Below, piece by piece: positions 25,003-35,890 of a DNA stretch of 64,000 bases; position 1 is the stretch's first letter, and every line of letters starts with the position of its first letter. The position numbers and the translations under genes are program-made. The notes below the pieces were generated by a model. The model was not told the origin of the DNA. It did not search any database and saw only the letters and a program-made list of their open reading frames with translations. Location: contig NZ_WHMA01000001.1 of the NCBI RefSeq assembly GCF_010994375.1, positions 1-64,000 of the forward strand. Direction: 5' to 3'. Source of the stretch: Halomonas sp. NO4. GTDB taxonomy: Bacteria > Pseudomonadota > Gammaproteobacteria > Pseudomonadales > Halomonadaceae.

Positions 25003-25037
25003 CGTCCCCGGTCCGAACGGCGGGCCGGGGACGTTAT
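25003..25037 (+). terminator. Terminator of the truncated haemoglobin gene
   Basis: CGTCCCCGG 25003-25011 pairs perfectly with CCGGGGACG 25025-25033 around 13 bases, 6 bp after the stop. The tail has only two T residues. Confidence 0.55.
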
Positions 25038-25118
25038 GCCTCCCTCCGCTGTCTCGCCTATCTCCTATCTCGTCTATCCCCCCCCTCAGCCGCATGGCGT
25101 ATTGCCAGACGACACCGG

Positions 25119-25133
25119 TGTCGCAAACGCATC
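25119..25133 (+). promoter_or_regulatory. Candidate activator site upstream of glyA-sox
   Basis: TGTCGCAAACGCATC shares TGTCGCAA with the gbcA/gbcB region and the fdhA upstream region. It lies 115 bp before the glyA start, within the only sizable gap preceding the sarcosine oxidase operon. Confidence 0.3.
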
Positions 25134-25248
25134 GGGGCGTGACGCCGCCAAGCATCTTGACCCCCAGGGCACAGGGATACCATCGCCGCAAGGATGGCAG
25201 AGTGATCAACGGCTGCTCCTTGCCACGACAACAACCCTGGAGGCCTGC

Positions 25249-26586
<1,338 letters not shown>

Positions 26587-26601
26587 GAAGGGAGATCACT
26601 C

Positions 26602-27852
26602 ATGCAGCGCTATTCCGGCTTCGGCCTGGTCAAGCACGCCCTGAGCCACCACGAGAACTGGCAGCGCCAGTGGCGTAACCCCACGCCGAAGCAGCAGTAC
26701 GACGTGGTCATCGTGGGTGGCGGGGGGCACGGCCTGGCCACGGCCTACTACCTGGCCAAGGTCCACGGCATCACCAACGTGGCGGTGATCGAGAAGGGCT
26801 GGCTGGGCGGCGGCAACACCGCCCGCAATACCACCATCGTGCGCTCCAACTACCTGTGGGACGAGGCGGCTGCGCTCTACGAGCATTCGATGAAGCTGTG
26901 GGAAGGGCTCTCCCAGGACCTCAACTACAACGTGATGTTCTCTCAGCGTGGCGTGCTCAACCTGGGCCACACCCTGCAGGACATGCGTGACATCCAGCGC
27001 CGCGTCAACGCCAACCGCTTGAACGGCATCGACGGCGAGGTGCTCGATGCCGCCGGGGTGCAGGAGATTGTGCCGATCCTCGACTGCTCCAAGCGTGCCC
27101 GCTATCCCGTGCTGGGCGCTTCCTGGCAGCCGCGCGCCGGGGTGGCGCGCCACGATGCCGTGGCCTGGGGCTATGCGCGCGGCGCCGATGCGCTGGGCGT
27201 GGACATCTTGCAGCAGACCGAGGTGACCGGCTTCAAGATCCGCGACGGTCGTGTCCTCGGGGTGCACACCAACCGTGGCGACATCGAGGCCAGGACCGTG
27301 GGCTGCGTGGCCGCCGGCAACTCCGGGGTGCTCGCCAGGATGGCCGGCATCAAGCTGCCCATCGAGTCGCACCCGCTGCAGGCGCTGGTCTCCGAGCCGA
27401 TCAAGCCGGTGCTCGACACCGTGGTGATGTCCAACCACGTGCACGGCTACATCAGTCAGTCCGACAAGGGCGACCTGGTGATCGGCGCCGGCATCGACGG
27501 CTACAACGGCTACGGCCAGCGTGGCAGTTACCCCACCGTGGAGCACACCCTGCAGGCGATCGTCGAGATGTTCCCGATCTTCTCGCGGGTGCGCATGAAT
27601 CGGCAGTGGGGTGGCATCGTCGACACCTGCCCGGATGCCTGCCCGATCCTCTCCGCCACCCCGGTGAAGGGGCTCTTCTTCAACTGCGGCTGGGGCACCG
27701 GCGGCTTCAAGGCCACCCCGGGGTCGGGCCACGTCTTCGCCGCGACACTCGCAAAGGGGGAGGCGCATCCGCTGGCCGCGTCCTTCAGCATCGACCGCTT
27801 CCACAGCGGGGCGCTGATCGACGAGCACGGCGCCGCTGGCGTGGCGCATTAA
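26602..27852 (+). CDS. soxB: Sarcosine oxidase beta subunit
   Basis: This 416-residue DAO-family flavoprotein has an N-terminal dinucleotide motif [18 protein letters not shown] (about 35-52). A histidine in [13 protein letters not shown] near 173 fits the covalent FMN attachment region of heterotetrameric sarcosine oxidase. The C-terminus [15 protein letters not shown] is the FAD-binding end. The subunit holds the catalytic FAD and shares covalent FMN with the alpha subunit, oxidising sarcosine to glycine while giving the methyl group to tetrahydrofolate in the alpha subunit. ATG 26602 has a GGGAGA site. soxD follows after 12 bp. Confidence 0.93.
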   Translation: MQRYSGFGLVKHALSHHENWQRQWRNPTPKQQYDVVIVGGGGHGLATAYYLAKVHGITNVAVIEKGWLGGGNTARNTTIVRSNYLWDEAAALYEHSMKLWEGLSQDLNYNVMFSQRGVLNLGHTLQDMRDIQRRVNANRLNGIDGEVLDAAGVQEIVPILDCSKRARYPVLGASWQPRAGVARHDAVAWGYARGADALGVDILQQTEVTGFKIRDGRVLGVHTNRGDIEARTVGCVAAGNSGVLARMAGIKLPIESHPLQALVSEPIKPVLDTVVMSNHVHGYISQSDKGDLVIGAGIDGYNGYGQRGSYPTVEHTLQAIVEMFPIFSRVRMNRQWGGIVDTCPDACPILSATPVKGLFFNCGWGTGGFKATPGSGHVFAATLAKGEAHPLAASFSIDRFHSGALIDEHGAAGVAH

Positions 27853-27864
27853 GGGAGAACAACA

Positions 27865-28224
27865 ATGTTGCATATCTATTGCCCCTACTGCGAAGAGCTT
27901 CGCGAGGAAGAGGAGTTTCACCCCAAGGGCCAGGCGCATATCGCCCGTCCGGCGGATCCCGACGCCTGCTCCGATGACGAGTGGGGCGACTACCTCTTCT
28001 TTCGCGACAACCCGCGCGGCATCCACCACGAACTCTGGGTGCACGCCGTGGGCTGTCGCAAGTTCTTCAACGTGACGCGACACACCGTCACCTACGAGAT
28101 TCTCGAGACCTACAAGATGGGCGAGCAGCCAAGCGTCACGGCGACCTCCCCGGCAGACGATGCGGCCGCCCGGGTGGCGGCCGAACCGAGTGAAGCCTCT
28201 CGACAGGAGGGAGCGCGGGCATGA
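27865..28224 (+). CDS. soxD: Sarcosine oxidase delta subunit
   Basis: This 119-residue zinc-binding subunit has the ligand set Cys6, Cys9 (IYCPYC), His60 and Cys64 (WVHAVGCRKFFN), as in known heterotetrameric enzymes. It stabilises the alpha-beta assembly. The C-terminal 25 residues (EQPSV onward, Ala/Ser-rich) form a low-complexity tail. The start at 27865 follows a GGGAGAA site, and its stop overlaps the soxA ATG (ATGA at 28221), typical of sox operons. Confidence 0.93.
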   Translation: MLHIYCPYCEELREEEEFHPKGQAHIARPADPDACSDDEWGDYLFFRDNPRGIHHELWVHAVGCRKFFNVTRHTVTYEILETYKMGEQPSVTATSPADDAAARVAAEPSEASRQEGARA

Positions 28225-31200
28225 GCCAGATCCATCGCACGGCCCGGGGTGGGCGTATCGACCGTAACCGCCAGCTGACCTTCACCTTCAACGGCAAGCG
28301 CTACCAGGGCCATCCCGGCGATACCCTGGCCTCGGCACTGCTCGCCAACGGGGTGGCCATCGTCAACCGCAGCTTCAAGTACTCGCGGCCGCGCGGCATC
28401 GTCGCCGCGGGCGCCGAGGAGCCCAATGCCGTCGTGCAGTTGGGGGCGAGCGAGGCGGCCCAGGTGCCCAACGTGCGCGCGACCCAGCAGGCCCTCTACG
28501 ACGGCTTGGTGGCGCGCAGCACCAACGGCTGGCCCAACGTGAAGCGCGACCTGATGGGGCTGGTCGGCAAGCTGGGCGGCGCCTTCATGCCCCCGGGCTT
28601 CTACTACAAGACCTTCATGGCGCCTGCCTCCCTGTGGATGACCTACGAGAAGTACATTCGCAAGAGTGCCGGCCTGGGTCGCAGCCCCACCGAGGCGGAC
28701 CCGGACATCTACGATCACCTCCACCAGCACTGCGAGGTGCTGGTGATCGGCGCCGGCCCGGCGGGCCTGGCCGCAGCGCTGGCCGCGGCGCGCAGCGGCG
28801 CACGGGTGATCCTCTGTGACGAGCAGGAGGAGATGGGTGGTTCGCTGCTGGACAGCCGCGAGACCCTCGCCGGCGAGCCGGCCGAGGCCTGGGCGACCCA
28901 GGTGATCGAGGAACTGAAGGGGCTTGCCAACGTCACCTTGCTGCCCCGCACCACCGCCAACGGCTACCACGACCACCACTTCGTGACACTGCACGAACGG
29001 TGCACCGAGCACCTGGCCGACACCGCCCCGCGGACGGCCAACGGCGCCCGCCAGAGCCGCGCGCGCCTGCACCGGGTGCGGGCTGGCCAGGTGGTGTTGG
29101 CCACCGGTGCCCACGAGCGGCCGCTGGTCTATGCGGGCAATGACGTACCGGGCAACCTCTTGGCCGGCGCCGTCTCCACCTACATCCGCCGTTATGGCGT
29201 GGTGCCGGGCCAGCAGCTGGTGCTCTCCGTCAACAACGACTACGCCTACCGCGCCGCTCTGGACTGGCACGAGGCGGGGCGCGAGGTGGTGGCCATCGTC
29301 GATGCGCGTCCGGCCCCGGAGGGCGACTGGGTGACCGAGGCCAAGGCCAAGGGCATCCGCGTGATTACCGGCAGCGCGGTGATCGAGGCCAAGGGCGCGG
29401 GGCGTGTCAGCGCCGCGCGGGTGGCGGCGATCGACATCGACGGCTTCCGGGTCACCGGCCGCGTCGAGGAGCTTGCCTGCGACACCGTCGCCAGTTCCGG
29501 CGGCTATAGCCCGGTGATCCACCTCGCCTCGCACACCGGTGCGCGGCCGACCTGGAACGACGAGATTCTCGGCTTCGTGCCGGGCCTCGTGAAGGGCGTC
29601 CACGCTGCGGGTGGCGCCAATGGCCTCTACGCCCTGGGCGAGGTATTGGCCAGCGGCCTGGAGATCGGCGTCCGGGCTGCGGCCGCCACCGGCCACCCGT
29701 CCTCGGGCTTCGAGCTGCCGAGTGCCGAGGTGCGTCGCGATGGGCCCCAGGTCGCGCTCTTTCAGGTGCCCCACGAGAAGCCGACCCTGCGTGCGCCCAA
29801 GCAGTTCGTCGACCAGCAGAACGATGTCACCGCGGCGGGCATCGAACTCGCCACCCGCGAGGGCTTCGAGTCCATCGAGCACGTCAAGCGCTACACCGCC
29901 ATGGGCTTCGGCACCGACCAGGGCAAGCTCGGCAACATCAACGGCATGGCGATCGCCGCGCGCTGCCTGAAACGATCGATTCCCGAGGTGGGCACCACGG
30001 TGTTCCGCCCCAACTATACGCCAGTGACCTTCGGCGCCATCGTCGGCCGTCACTGCGGCGAGCTCTTCGATCCCGAGCGCTACACGGCCCTGCAGCAGTG
30101 GCACGTGGAACACGGCGCTGCGTTCGAGGACGTCGGCCAGTGGAAGCGCCCCTGGTACTATCCCCAGGCACGGGCGCAGTCGGGCAACGGCCAACGCGAA
30201 ACCCTGCACGAGGCGGTGGCACGCGAGTGCCGAGCGGTGCGCGAGACGGTCGGCATCCTGGATGCCTCGACGCTCGGCAAGATCGACATCCAGGGCGCGG
30301 ATGCCCGCGAGTTCCTGGGGCGAATCTACACCAACAAGTGGCAGAAGCTCGATGTCGGCAAGTGCCGCTACGGGTTGATGTGCAAGGACGACGGCATGGT
30401 CACCGACGACGGCGTGACCGCCTGCCTGGCCGACAACCACTTCCTGATGACCACCACCACCGGCGGCGCCGCGGCGATCCTCGAGTGGCTGGAGCTGTGG
30501 CACCAGACCGAGTGGCCGGAGCTCGATGTCACCTTCACCTCGGTGACCGATCACTGGGCGACCATGACCATCACCGGGCCAGAGGCGCGCAAGCTGCTCG
30601 CCGAGATCACCGACATCGATCTCGACCGGGACCGCTTCAAGTTCATGGAGTGGCGGCAAGGCAAGGTGGCCGGGGTGCCGGCGCGGGTGTTCCGCATCTC
30701 CTTCACCGGCGAGCTCACCTACGAGATCAACGTCCAGGCCAACTACGCCCGGCACGTGTGGGAGACGCTGTTCCGCCACGGCGAGAAGTACGGCCTCACC
30801 CCCTACGGCACCGAGACCATGCACGTCCTGCGTGCCGAGAAGGGTTTCATCATTGTTGGCCAGGACACCGACGGCTCGGTAACGCCGGAGGACCTGGGCA
30901 TGCAGTGGTGCGTGGGCTATGACAAGCCGTTTCCGTGGATCGGCAAGCGGGCGCTGTCACGCCCCGACACCCGCCGCGAGGGCCGCAAGCAGCTCGTCGG
31001 CCTGAGGCCCCGTGATCCCAAGGTAGTGCTGGAGGAGGGCGCGCAGATCGTGCTCGATCCGACCCATGCCATCCCCATGCCGATGGTAGGCCACGTGACC
31101 TCGAGCTACTACAGCCCGACGCTGGATGCGGGCTTCGCCCTGGCGGTGGTCAAGGGCGGCCACCACAAGCTGGGTGCGACCGTCTACCTGCCCATGGCCG

Positions 31201-31274
31201 ACGGCACCACCCACGAAGCCGAAATCGTCAGCACGATCTTCTACGACCCCAAGGGAGAGCGCCAGCATGTCTAA
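28221..31274 (+). CDS. soxA: Sarcosine oxidase alpha subunit
   Basis: This 1017-residue subunit has an N-terminal 2Fe-2S-like fold without cluster cysteines (about 15-105). A pyridine-nucleotide domain binding NAD+ follows (VLVIGAGPAGLAAALAAARSG near 173-193), then a C-terminal aminomethyltransferase (GcvT-type) folate domain (about 615-1010, ending DAGFALAVV and LGATVYLPMADG). The folate domain receives the iminium intermediate from the beta-subunit flavin site, producing 5,10-methylenetetrahydrofolate. Length and domain order agree with the Pseudomonas and Corynebacterium enzymes. It overlaps soxD by 4 bp and soxG by 8 bp. Confidence 0.93.
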   Translation: MSQIHRTARGGRIDRNRQLTFTFNGKRYQGHPGDTLASALLANGVAIVNRSFKYSRPRGIVAAGAEEPNAVVQLGASEAAQVPNVRATQQALYDGLVARSTNGWPNVKRDLMGLVGKLGGAFMPPGFYYKTFMAPASLWMTYEKYIRKSAGLGRSPTEADPDIYDHLHQHCEVLVIGAGPAGLAAALAAARSGARVILCDEQEEMGGSLLDSRETLAGEPAEAWATQVIEELKGLANVTLLPRTTANGYHDHHFVTLHERCTEHLADTAPRTANGARQSRARLHRVRAGQVVLATGAHERPLVYAGNDVPGNLLAGAVSTYIRRYGVVPGQQLVLSVNNDYAYRAALDWHEAGREVVAIVDARPAPEGDWVTEAKAKGIRVITGSAVIEAKGAGRVSAARVAAIDIDGFRVTGRVEELACDTVASSGGYSPVIHLASHTGARPTWNDEILGFVPGLVKGVHAAGGANGLYALGEVLASGLEIGVRAAAATGHPSSGFELPSAEVRRDGPQVALFQVPHEKPTLRAPKQFVDQQNDVTAAGIELATREGFESIEHVKRYTAMGFGTDQGKLGNINGMAIAARCLKRSIPEVGTTVFRPNYTPVTFGAIVGRHCGELFDPERYTALQQWHVEHGAAFEDVGQWKRPWYYPQARAQSGNGQRETLHEAVARECRAVRETVGILDASTLGKIDIQGADAREFLGRIYTNKWQKLDVGKCRYGLMCKDDGMVTDDGVTACLADNHFLMTTTTGGAAAILEWLELWHQTEWPELDVTFTSVTDHWATMTITGPEARKLLAEITDIDLDRDRFKFMEWRQGKVAGVPARVFRISFTGELTYEINVQANYARHVWETLFRHGEKYGLTPYGTETMHVLRAEKGFIIVGQDTDGSVTPEDLGMQWCVGYDKPFPWIGKRALSRPDTRREGRKQLVGLRPRDPKVVLEEGAQIVLDPTHAIPMPMVGHVTSSYYSPTLDAGFALAVVKGGHHKLGATVYLPMADGTTHEAEIVSTIFYDPKGERQHV

Positions 31275-31902
31275 GGCCGCTGTTTTCGACACCCGCACCG
31301 ACGCGGCGATCGCCGTCGAGTCACCGCTGGCCTACAGCTACCGGCGCAGCGGCGCACCGACGCCGGGACCGCACAGTCAGGTGACGATCCGTGAGCGTGC
31401 CTTCCTCGGTCACCTGATCCTGCGCGGCGGCGCCATCGTCCTCGACGAGGCGGTGCGCGAGGTGCTGGGCATGAACCTGCCGGGCAAGCCCCAGGGGCTC
31501 GTGCACGACGCCAGCGGCGAGCGCTCGATCCAGTGGCTCTCCCCCGACGAGTGGCTCTTGATCGTGCCGGGCGGCGAGGAGTTCGATTTCGAAAACCGCC
31601 TGCGCGAGGCCCTGGGCGATGCCCGCTTCGCAATCGTCAACGTCGGGGGCGGCCAGACGCTGCTCGAACTGGAAGGGCCGAAGGCGCGCGAGCTGCTGAT
31701 GAAGAGCGTGGTCTACGACGTCCATCCGGACCACTTTCCGGTGGGCAAGGGGGTGACCACGGTGTTCGCCAAGGCCACGGCGATCCTGCGCCGCCCCTCT
31801 GATACGCGCTGGGAGCTGGTGCTGCGCCGCAGCTTCGCCGACTACTGCTACCGCTGGCTACTCGACGCCGGCGAGGAGTACGCCATCGGCGTGGTGCGGT
31901 GA
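31267..31902 (+). CDS. soxG: Sarcosine oxidase gamma subunit
   Basis: This 211-residue small subunit is related to the C-terminal part of aminomethyltransferases, with IQWLSPDEWLLIVPGGE, VNVGGGQTLLELEGPKARELL and the closing SFADYCYRWLLDAG. It packs against the alpha-subunit folate domain in heterotetrameric sarcosine oxidase. It begins inside the soxA end (8-bp overlap) and closes the operon before a strong terminator. No purU or folD follows here, although these commonly close sox operons; both occur 22 kb downstream in the corrinoid cluster. Confidence 0.92.
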   Translation: MSKAAVFDTRTDAAIAVESPLAYSYRRSGAPTPGPHSQVTIRERAFLGHLILRGGAIVLDEAVREVLGMNLPGKPQGLVHDASGERSIQWLSPDEWLLIVPGGEEFDFENRLREALGDARFAIVNVGGGQTLLELEGPKARELLMKSVVYDVHPDHFPVGKGVTTVFAKATAILRRPSDTRWELVLRRSFADYCYRWLLDAGEEYAIGVVR

Positions 31903-31929
31903 CGCCGCTCAGCACACCTCACAGCAGGC

Positions 31930-31964
31930 AAACGGCCGGGGAACTCCCCGGCCGTTTCTGTTTT
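31930..31964 (+). terminator. Terminator of the glyA-sox operon
   Basis: A perfect 13-bp stem (31930-31942 with 31945-31957) with a minimal loop, then CTGTTTT. The A/T-flanked stem could also terminate minus-strand transcription from the sucrase/ferredoxin-like gene that ends at 31971. Confidence 0.85.
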
Positions 31965-31970
31965 ATGTGC

Positions 31971-32945
31971 TCATGCCGACGGTGAGCGGTCGGAGCAGAT
32001 GTTGGCCTGGTGTCCCAGGCCATGCGTCACGGGCGTGGCGCCGCGTGCCTTCCACACCCGCGAGGGTTTGGCCCCCTCGCCTGCGTAGTCGGCGCAGGTG
32101 TCGTGGCGGATGAGTTCGCTGGCGACACAGGTCACCACCAGCCACCCCCGCTGCGGCGGCGCCTGCCAGCGAACGGTCACTACGAGGCGGTGGTCGTCGC
32201 CCACGGCGCTTTCGCCTTCCACCTGTACCTCTCCGCGCAGGTCGCGCGACTGCAGCCACTCCAGGGCGGCCACCTGGGCACACTGCTCGGCCGGCGCCAG
32301 GCGCGAATCGCCGCGATAGCAGGGCAGGTAGGGCCGGCCTTCGGCCTCGGCCTGCAGCAGGAGGGGGATGTCGTCAAAGGCGATGCGGCCGTACTTGTGC
32401 CGCTGCGGGAAGACGATGGCGCTGGCCGCCAGGCGGCATCCGCCCAGGTGGGTGCTCTCCCACACCTCGAAGAGGTGGGGCTGGCGCCGGGCCTCGTCGG
32501 CGATCGCCTGGTAGGTGCGAAAGCCGAATTTGGCGCAGCACTTGTCCTTCTTGCCGTGGGTGCAGCACAAGATCAGCGAGCCCTCGACGCGGTCCGCCTG
32601 CCAGCGCGCGAGCGCTGCGCCGCCCTGCAGGGCCTGGAGGAAGGCGAGCAACTCGTCACGCGGCACGTCGTAGCGCAGGCGCTCGGGCATCAGGAAGATG
32701 CAGTGCCGGTGACTGGGCTGCTCCCGGCGATGGATCAGGTTGACGCGCCGGCCACTTGCGGCGATGGCCTCGATCTCCGTGGAGACTTCCTCCGGCATGT
32801 CGCCGGCCCGGCGCATGCTGCGCTGCCAGTGCGCGCGTGGCCAGCTGATCAGCAGGTTGTGCTCGGCATGGGTGCCGGTGCCGACCAGCGGGTCGCCGAT
32901 GGCCAGGCTCTCCTCGGCGCAGAAGTGTCGGGGTTTGGCGGTCAT
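31971..32945 (-). CDS. Sucrase/ferredoxin-like (Suc_Fer) protein linked to siderophore uptake
   Basis: This 324-residue cytosolic protein of the sucrase/ferredoxin-like family (PF06999) has a thioredoxin-like [2Fe-2S] core. Cysteines lie in LILCCTHGKKDKCCAKFG (about 127-144) and HLGGCRLAA (about 167-175), the pattern seen in the family. It overlaps the upstream ABC ATPase by 4 bp (ATGA on the minus strand), so the two are translationally coupled under the Fur box at 33809. That arrangement suggests a role after ferric-siderophore import, such as iron reduction or transfer, analogous to FhuF or the siderophore-interacting flavoproteins. This function is inferred from context; the family itself has few characterised members. 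Confidence 0.8.
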   Translation of the reverse strand: MTAKPRHFCAEESLAIGDPLVGTGTHAEHNLLISWPRAHWQRSMRRAGDMPEEVSTEIEAIAASGRRVNLIHRREQPSHRHCIFLMPERLRYDVPRDELLAFLQALQGGAALARWQADRVEGSLILCCTHGKKDKCCAKFGFRTYQAIADEARRQPHLFEVWESTHLGGCRLAASAIVFPQRHKYGRIAFDDIPLLLQAEAEGRPYLPCYRGDSRLAPAEQCAQVAALEWLQSRDLRGEVQVEGESAVGDDHRLVVTVRWQAPPQRGWLVVTCVASELIRHDTCADYAGEGAKPSRVWKARGATPVTHGLGHQANICSDRSPSA

Positions 32946-33793
32946 GGCTGGGTCGGGGCCGTCGTGGCGTGAAGGGGAGAGGCGGCGGCCAGCGGCGCTG
33001 GGCTCGAGCCAGCGAGCGTGGGCACGCAGACCAGGCGCTGGGTATGCGGGTCGCGTATCACGTTGGCGTCAAGATCGAAGACCTGCTTGAGATGGGCGGC
33101 GGTGAACACCGCTTCGGGGGAGCCGCTGTGCTTGACACGCCCCTGGCGCATCATCACCAGCTCGTCGGCGTAGGCAGCGGCCAGGTTCAGGTCGTGCAGC
33201 ACCACCAGGAGCGTGCGGCCCTGCTCATGGGCAAGGCGCACCAGCAGTTCAAGCAGGTCGACCTGCACCTTCAGATCAAGGAAGGTGGTCGGCTCGTCGA
33301 GCAGTACGAGCTCCGTTTCCTGGGCCAACACCATGGCGATCCAGCAGCGCTGACGCTGGCCGCCCGAGAGGGCATCCACGGGCCGTGCGGCAAACTCCGT
33401 GACCCGGGCGATGGCCATGGCGTCGTCCACTGCCCGCTCGTCGTCCCGCGACCACTGCTGCCACAGCCGCTGGTGGGGAAAACGCCCCATACCGACCAGC
33501 TCGCGGACCGTGAGCCCCTCGGGGGAGGTGGGACTCTGCGGCAGGATACCCAACTTGCGCGCGACGTCGCGGGTGGGGGTTCGATGAATATCCTTGCCGT
33601 CGAGCAGAACCTGCCCGCGCTCGGGGCCGAGCGTGCGCGCCAGTGTCTTGAGTAGCGTCGATTTGCCGCTGCCGTTGGGGCCGAGCAGGATCGTCAGACG
33701 TCCCTCGATCACTTGGAAATCGACATTGTCGAGAACGCGGCGTCCCTCGTAGCCGACGCAGAGGTTCTCCCCCCGCAGGCGCTGGGCAGTCAT
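32942..33793 (-). CDS. Ferric-siderophore ABC transporter ATP-binding protein (FecE/FhuC family)
   Basis: This 283-residue ATPase has Walker A GPNGSGKST near 38-46, signature LSGGQRQR near 143, Walker B LVLLDEP near 165 and the switch histidine in VVLHDLN. It powers import of an iron chelate through the two permeases encoded divergently at 34886-36918. The Pro/Ala-rich C-terminal 20 residues are an extension. ATG 33793 is preferred; upstream in-frame codons would run through the Fur box and lack conservation. The gene is transcribed away from the substrate-binding gene, and both share the 100-bp regulatory interval. Confidence 0.88.
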   Translation of the reverse strand: MTAQRLRGENLCVGYEGRRVLDNVDFQVIEGRLTILLGPNGSGKSTLLKTLARTLGPERGQVLLDGKDIHRTPTRDVARKLGILPQSPTSPEGLTVRELVGMGRFPHQRLWQQWSRDDERAVDDAMAIARVTEFAARPVDALSGGQRQRCWIAMVLAQETELVLLDEPTTFLDLKVQVDLLELLVRLAHEQGRTLLVVLHDLNLAAAYADELVMMRQGRVKHSGSPEAVFTAAHLKQVFDLDANVIRDPHTQRLVCVPTLAGSSPAPLAAASPLHATTAPTQP

Positions 33794-33808
33794 GCTGGCT
33801 GTTACCTC

Positions 33809-33827
33809 AAAACTGAGAATCATTTGT
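33809..33827. promoter_or_regulatory. Fur box between the divergent siderophore transporter genes
   Basis: AAAACTGAGAATCATTTGT contains TGAGAATCATT, which matches the core TGATAATCATT of the Fur consensus with one difference. It lies in the 100-bp divergent region, placed to repress both directions when iron is sufficient. Confidence 0.65.
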
Positions 33828-33893
33828 ATCTTCGAGCGGGAGTGTGGCATTGTCAGCGCCTTTCTGTCCATTCTCCTGTAGCAGGAAGCGATC

Positions 33894-34892
33894 ATGAGCC
33901 GTTCGATACCCGTTGCCCTGTGGACCACTGCCTGTTTGCTCGTGCTGGCAGGCTTGCCGTGGGCGGCTTGGGGCGAGCCGGTGCGGACGATCGAGCACGC
34001 TTTCGATGACACCCGGGTCGAAGGCGCGCCGCAGCGCATCGTGACCCTCTATCAGGGCGCCACGGACAGCGCCCTGGCCCTGGGGCTCGAGCCGGTGGGG
34101 GTGGTGGAGTCCTGGCTGGAGCGCCCCATGTACCGCTACCTGCGCGACAGCCTGTCCGAGCACGTGCGCTATCTGGGCCTGGAGACCCAGCCGGACCTGG
34201 AGGCAGTAGCTGGGCTCGCCCCCGACCTGATCATTGGCGCCCGCTATCGCCAGGCCGCCGTTTACCCGCTGCTGTCGCGCATCGCGCCCACGGTGATTGC
34301 CGATACCGCTTACGACTTCGAGGCCATGCTCATGCTCGTGGGCGAGGCCACGGGCCGCCAGGCCCGGGCCCGGGCGCTGCTCGACGCCTGGCACGAGCGG
34401 GTCGCCGACTTCCGCTGCCGAGCCGCGGCCGCGCTGGGTGATGCCTGGCCGCAGCGGGTGTCGGTGGTCAGCTTTCGCGGCGACCACGTGCGCCTCTACT
34501 ACGACGGTTTCGCCCGCCGCCTTCTCGACCAACTGGGTTTTCGCCGGCCCGCCGGCCAGGACGGCCCTGGCTGGGGCATCAAGCTGGTCAGCCGCGAGAG
34601 CCTGCCGGCCATGGACGCCGATGCCATCTTCGTCTTCATGCGCGACGACCCGGCGGTGGCCGAACTCCATCGCGACTGGACCGCGCATCCGCTGTGGCAG
34701 AACCTTACGGCGGTCGAGCAGGGCAGGGTCTACCGGGTCGACCCGGTGCTCTGGAGCATGGGGAGCGGCATCCTGGCGGCCAACCGCCTGCTGGACGAAC
34801 TCTATGCCCACTATGGTTTGAAGAACAATGGCTTGAAGAGTGATGTCCAGCAGGACGATGGCCAACCGGAAGGGAAGAGGGAGTCATGCTGA
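33894..34892 (+). CDS. Iron-siderophore ABC transporter substrate-binding protein
   Basis: This 332-residue class III periplasmic binding protein starts with a signal peptide (MSRSIPVALWTTACLLVLAG, then LPWAAWGEP, cleavage likely after AWG). The two lobes are linked by a long helix, with QRIVTLYQGATDSALALGLEPVGV in lobe one and DPVLWSMGSGILAANRLLDEL closing lobe two, as in FecB/YfiY-like proteins. It delivers a ferric siderophore to the permeases. No lipobox is evident, so it is probably soluble in the periplasm. It overlaps the first permease gene by 7 bp. Confidence 0.87.
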   Translation: MSRSIPVALWTTACLLVLAGLPWAAWGEPVRTIEHAFDDTRVEGAPQRIVTLYQGATDSALALGLEPVGVVESWLERPMYRYLRDSLSEHVRYLGLETQPDLEAVAGLAPDLIIGARYRQAAVYPLLSRIAPTVIADTAYDFEAMLMLVGEATGRQARARALLDAWHERVADFRCRAAAALGDAWPQRVSVVSFRGDHVRLYYDGFARRLLDQLGFRRPAGQDGPGWGIKLVSRESLPAMDADAIFVFMRDDPAVAELHRDWTAHPLWQNLTAVEQGRVYRVDPVLWSMGSGILAANRLLDELYAHYGLKNNGLKSDVQQDDGQPEGKRESC

Positions 34893-35890
34893 CGACGTCC
34901 GTGGCCAAGCTCCTGGGCCTGCTGTTCGTGGCGGCCCTGACGCTTGCCGCCGGCCTGGCCAGCCTGCTGCTGGGCGCCACCGAGATTGCCCCGATGATGC
35001 TGGTAGAAGCCTTCCGGGCGCCCGATCCGGGGTCCGTGGAGCATCTGATCGTGCTCACCGAGCGCCTGCCCCGGGCGATCATCGCCGCCCTGGTGGGCGC
35101 TAGCCTGGCGGTGGCCGGCGCCCTGATGCAGACCCTGACCCGCAACGCCCTGGCGGCGCCGAGCATCTTCGGCATCAACGCCGGGGCCATGTGCTTCGTG
35201 GTGGTGGCTAGCGCCGTCTTCACCCTGCGCTCGCCGCTGGCGCTGGTCTGGGTGGCCTTCCTCGGTGCCCTGGTGGCGGCGTTGCTGGTCGCCCTGCTGG
35301 GGCGCGAGCGGGGCGGCGGCATCTCGCCGGTGCGAGTGGTGCTGGCCGGGGTGGCGGTCACTGCACTCTTCGTCTCCCTGGCCCAGGGGCTGCTGATCAT
35401 CGACCAGGAGCGCTTCGAGAGCCTGCTGCTGTGGCTGGCAGGCTCGGTGGCGGGACGCGGCCTGGAGGTCATGATGCCGCTATTGCCGTTCTTCCTGGTC
35501 GCGGCCCTGCTGTGCCTGCTGCTGGTGCGCCAGCTCAACCTGCTGGCGCTGGACGACGAGGTGGTCAAGGGGCTGGGGCAGCGCACCGGCCGGGTCAAGC
35601 TGCTGGCCGGGGCGGTGGTCATCGTGCTGGCCGGGGGCTCGGTGGCGGTGGCCGGCATGATCGGTTTTGTGGGGCTGATCGTGCCGCACATGGTGCGCGC
35701 CCTGTATGGCCGTGACCACCGCTGGGTGCTACCCGGCTGCGCCTTGCTGGGCGCCGGTCTGCTGCTGGCCGCCGACACCCTGGCGCGCTTCCTGATGCCG
35801 CCCCAGGAGGTGCCGGTGGGCGTAATGACGGCGCTGCTCGGCACCCCGTTCTTCCTCTATCTCGCCCGCCGTCGGAGCCTGGCCCCATGA
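34886..35890 (+). CDS. Siderophore ABC transporter permease 1 (FecCD family)
   Basis: This 334-residue inner-membrane permease has about ten hydrophobic helices. The FecCD signature is LPRAIIAALVGASLAVAGALMQTLTRNALAAPSIFGINAGA near 50-90, and the ATPase-contact loop lies in VAVAGMIGFVGLIVPHMVRALYGRDHR near 250-276. It forms a heterodimeric channel with the next gene product. The start overlaps the end of the binding-protein gene and the stop overlaps the second permease (ATGA at 35887), so the three genes form one unit. Confidence 0.9.
   Translation: MLTTSVAKLLGLLFVAALTLAAGLASLLLGATEIAPMMLVEAFRAPDPGSVEHLIVLTERLPRAIIAALVGASLAVAGALMQTLTRNALAAPSIFGINAGAMCFVVVASAVFTLRSPLALVWVAFLGALVAALLVALLGRERGGGISPVRVVLAGVAVTALFVSLAQGLLIIDQERFESLLLWLAGSVAGRGLEVMMPLLPFFLVAALLCLLLVRQLNLLALDDEVVKGLGQRTGRVKLLAGAVVIVLAGGSVAVAGMIGFVGLIVPHMVRALYGRDHRWVLPGCALLGAGLLLAADTLARFLMPPQEVPVGVMTALLGTPFFLYLARRRSLAP

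Noticed and set aside
28110..30824. Long minus-strand open frame (about 904 codons) opposite soxA
   Set aside because: Antisense shadow of a clearly identified gene; rich in Gly, Ala, Val and His with no motif.
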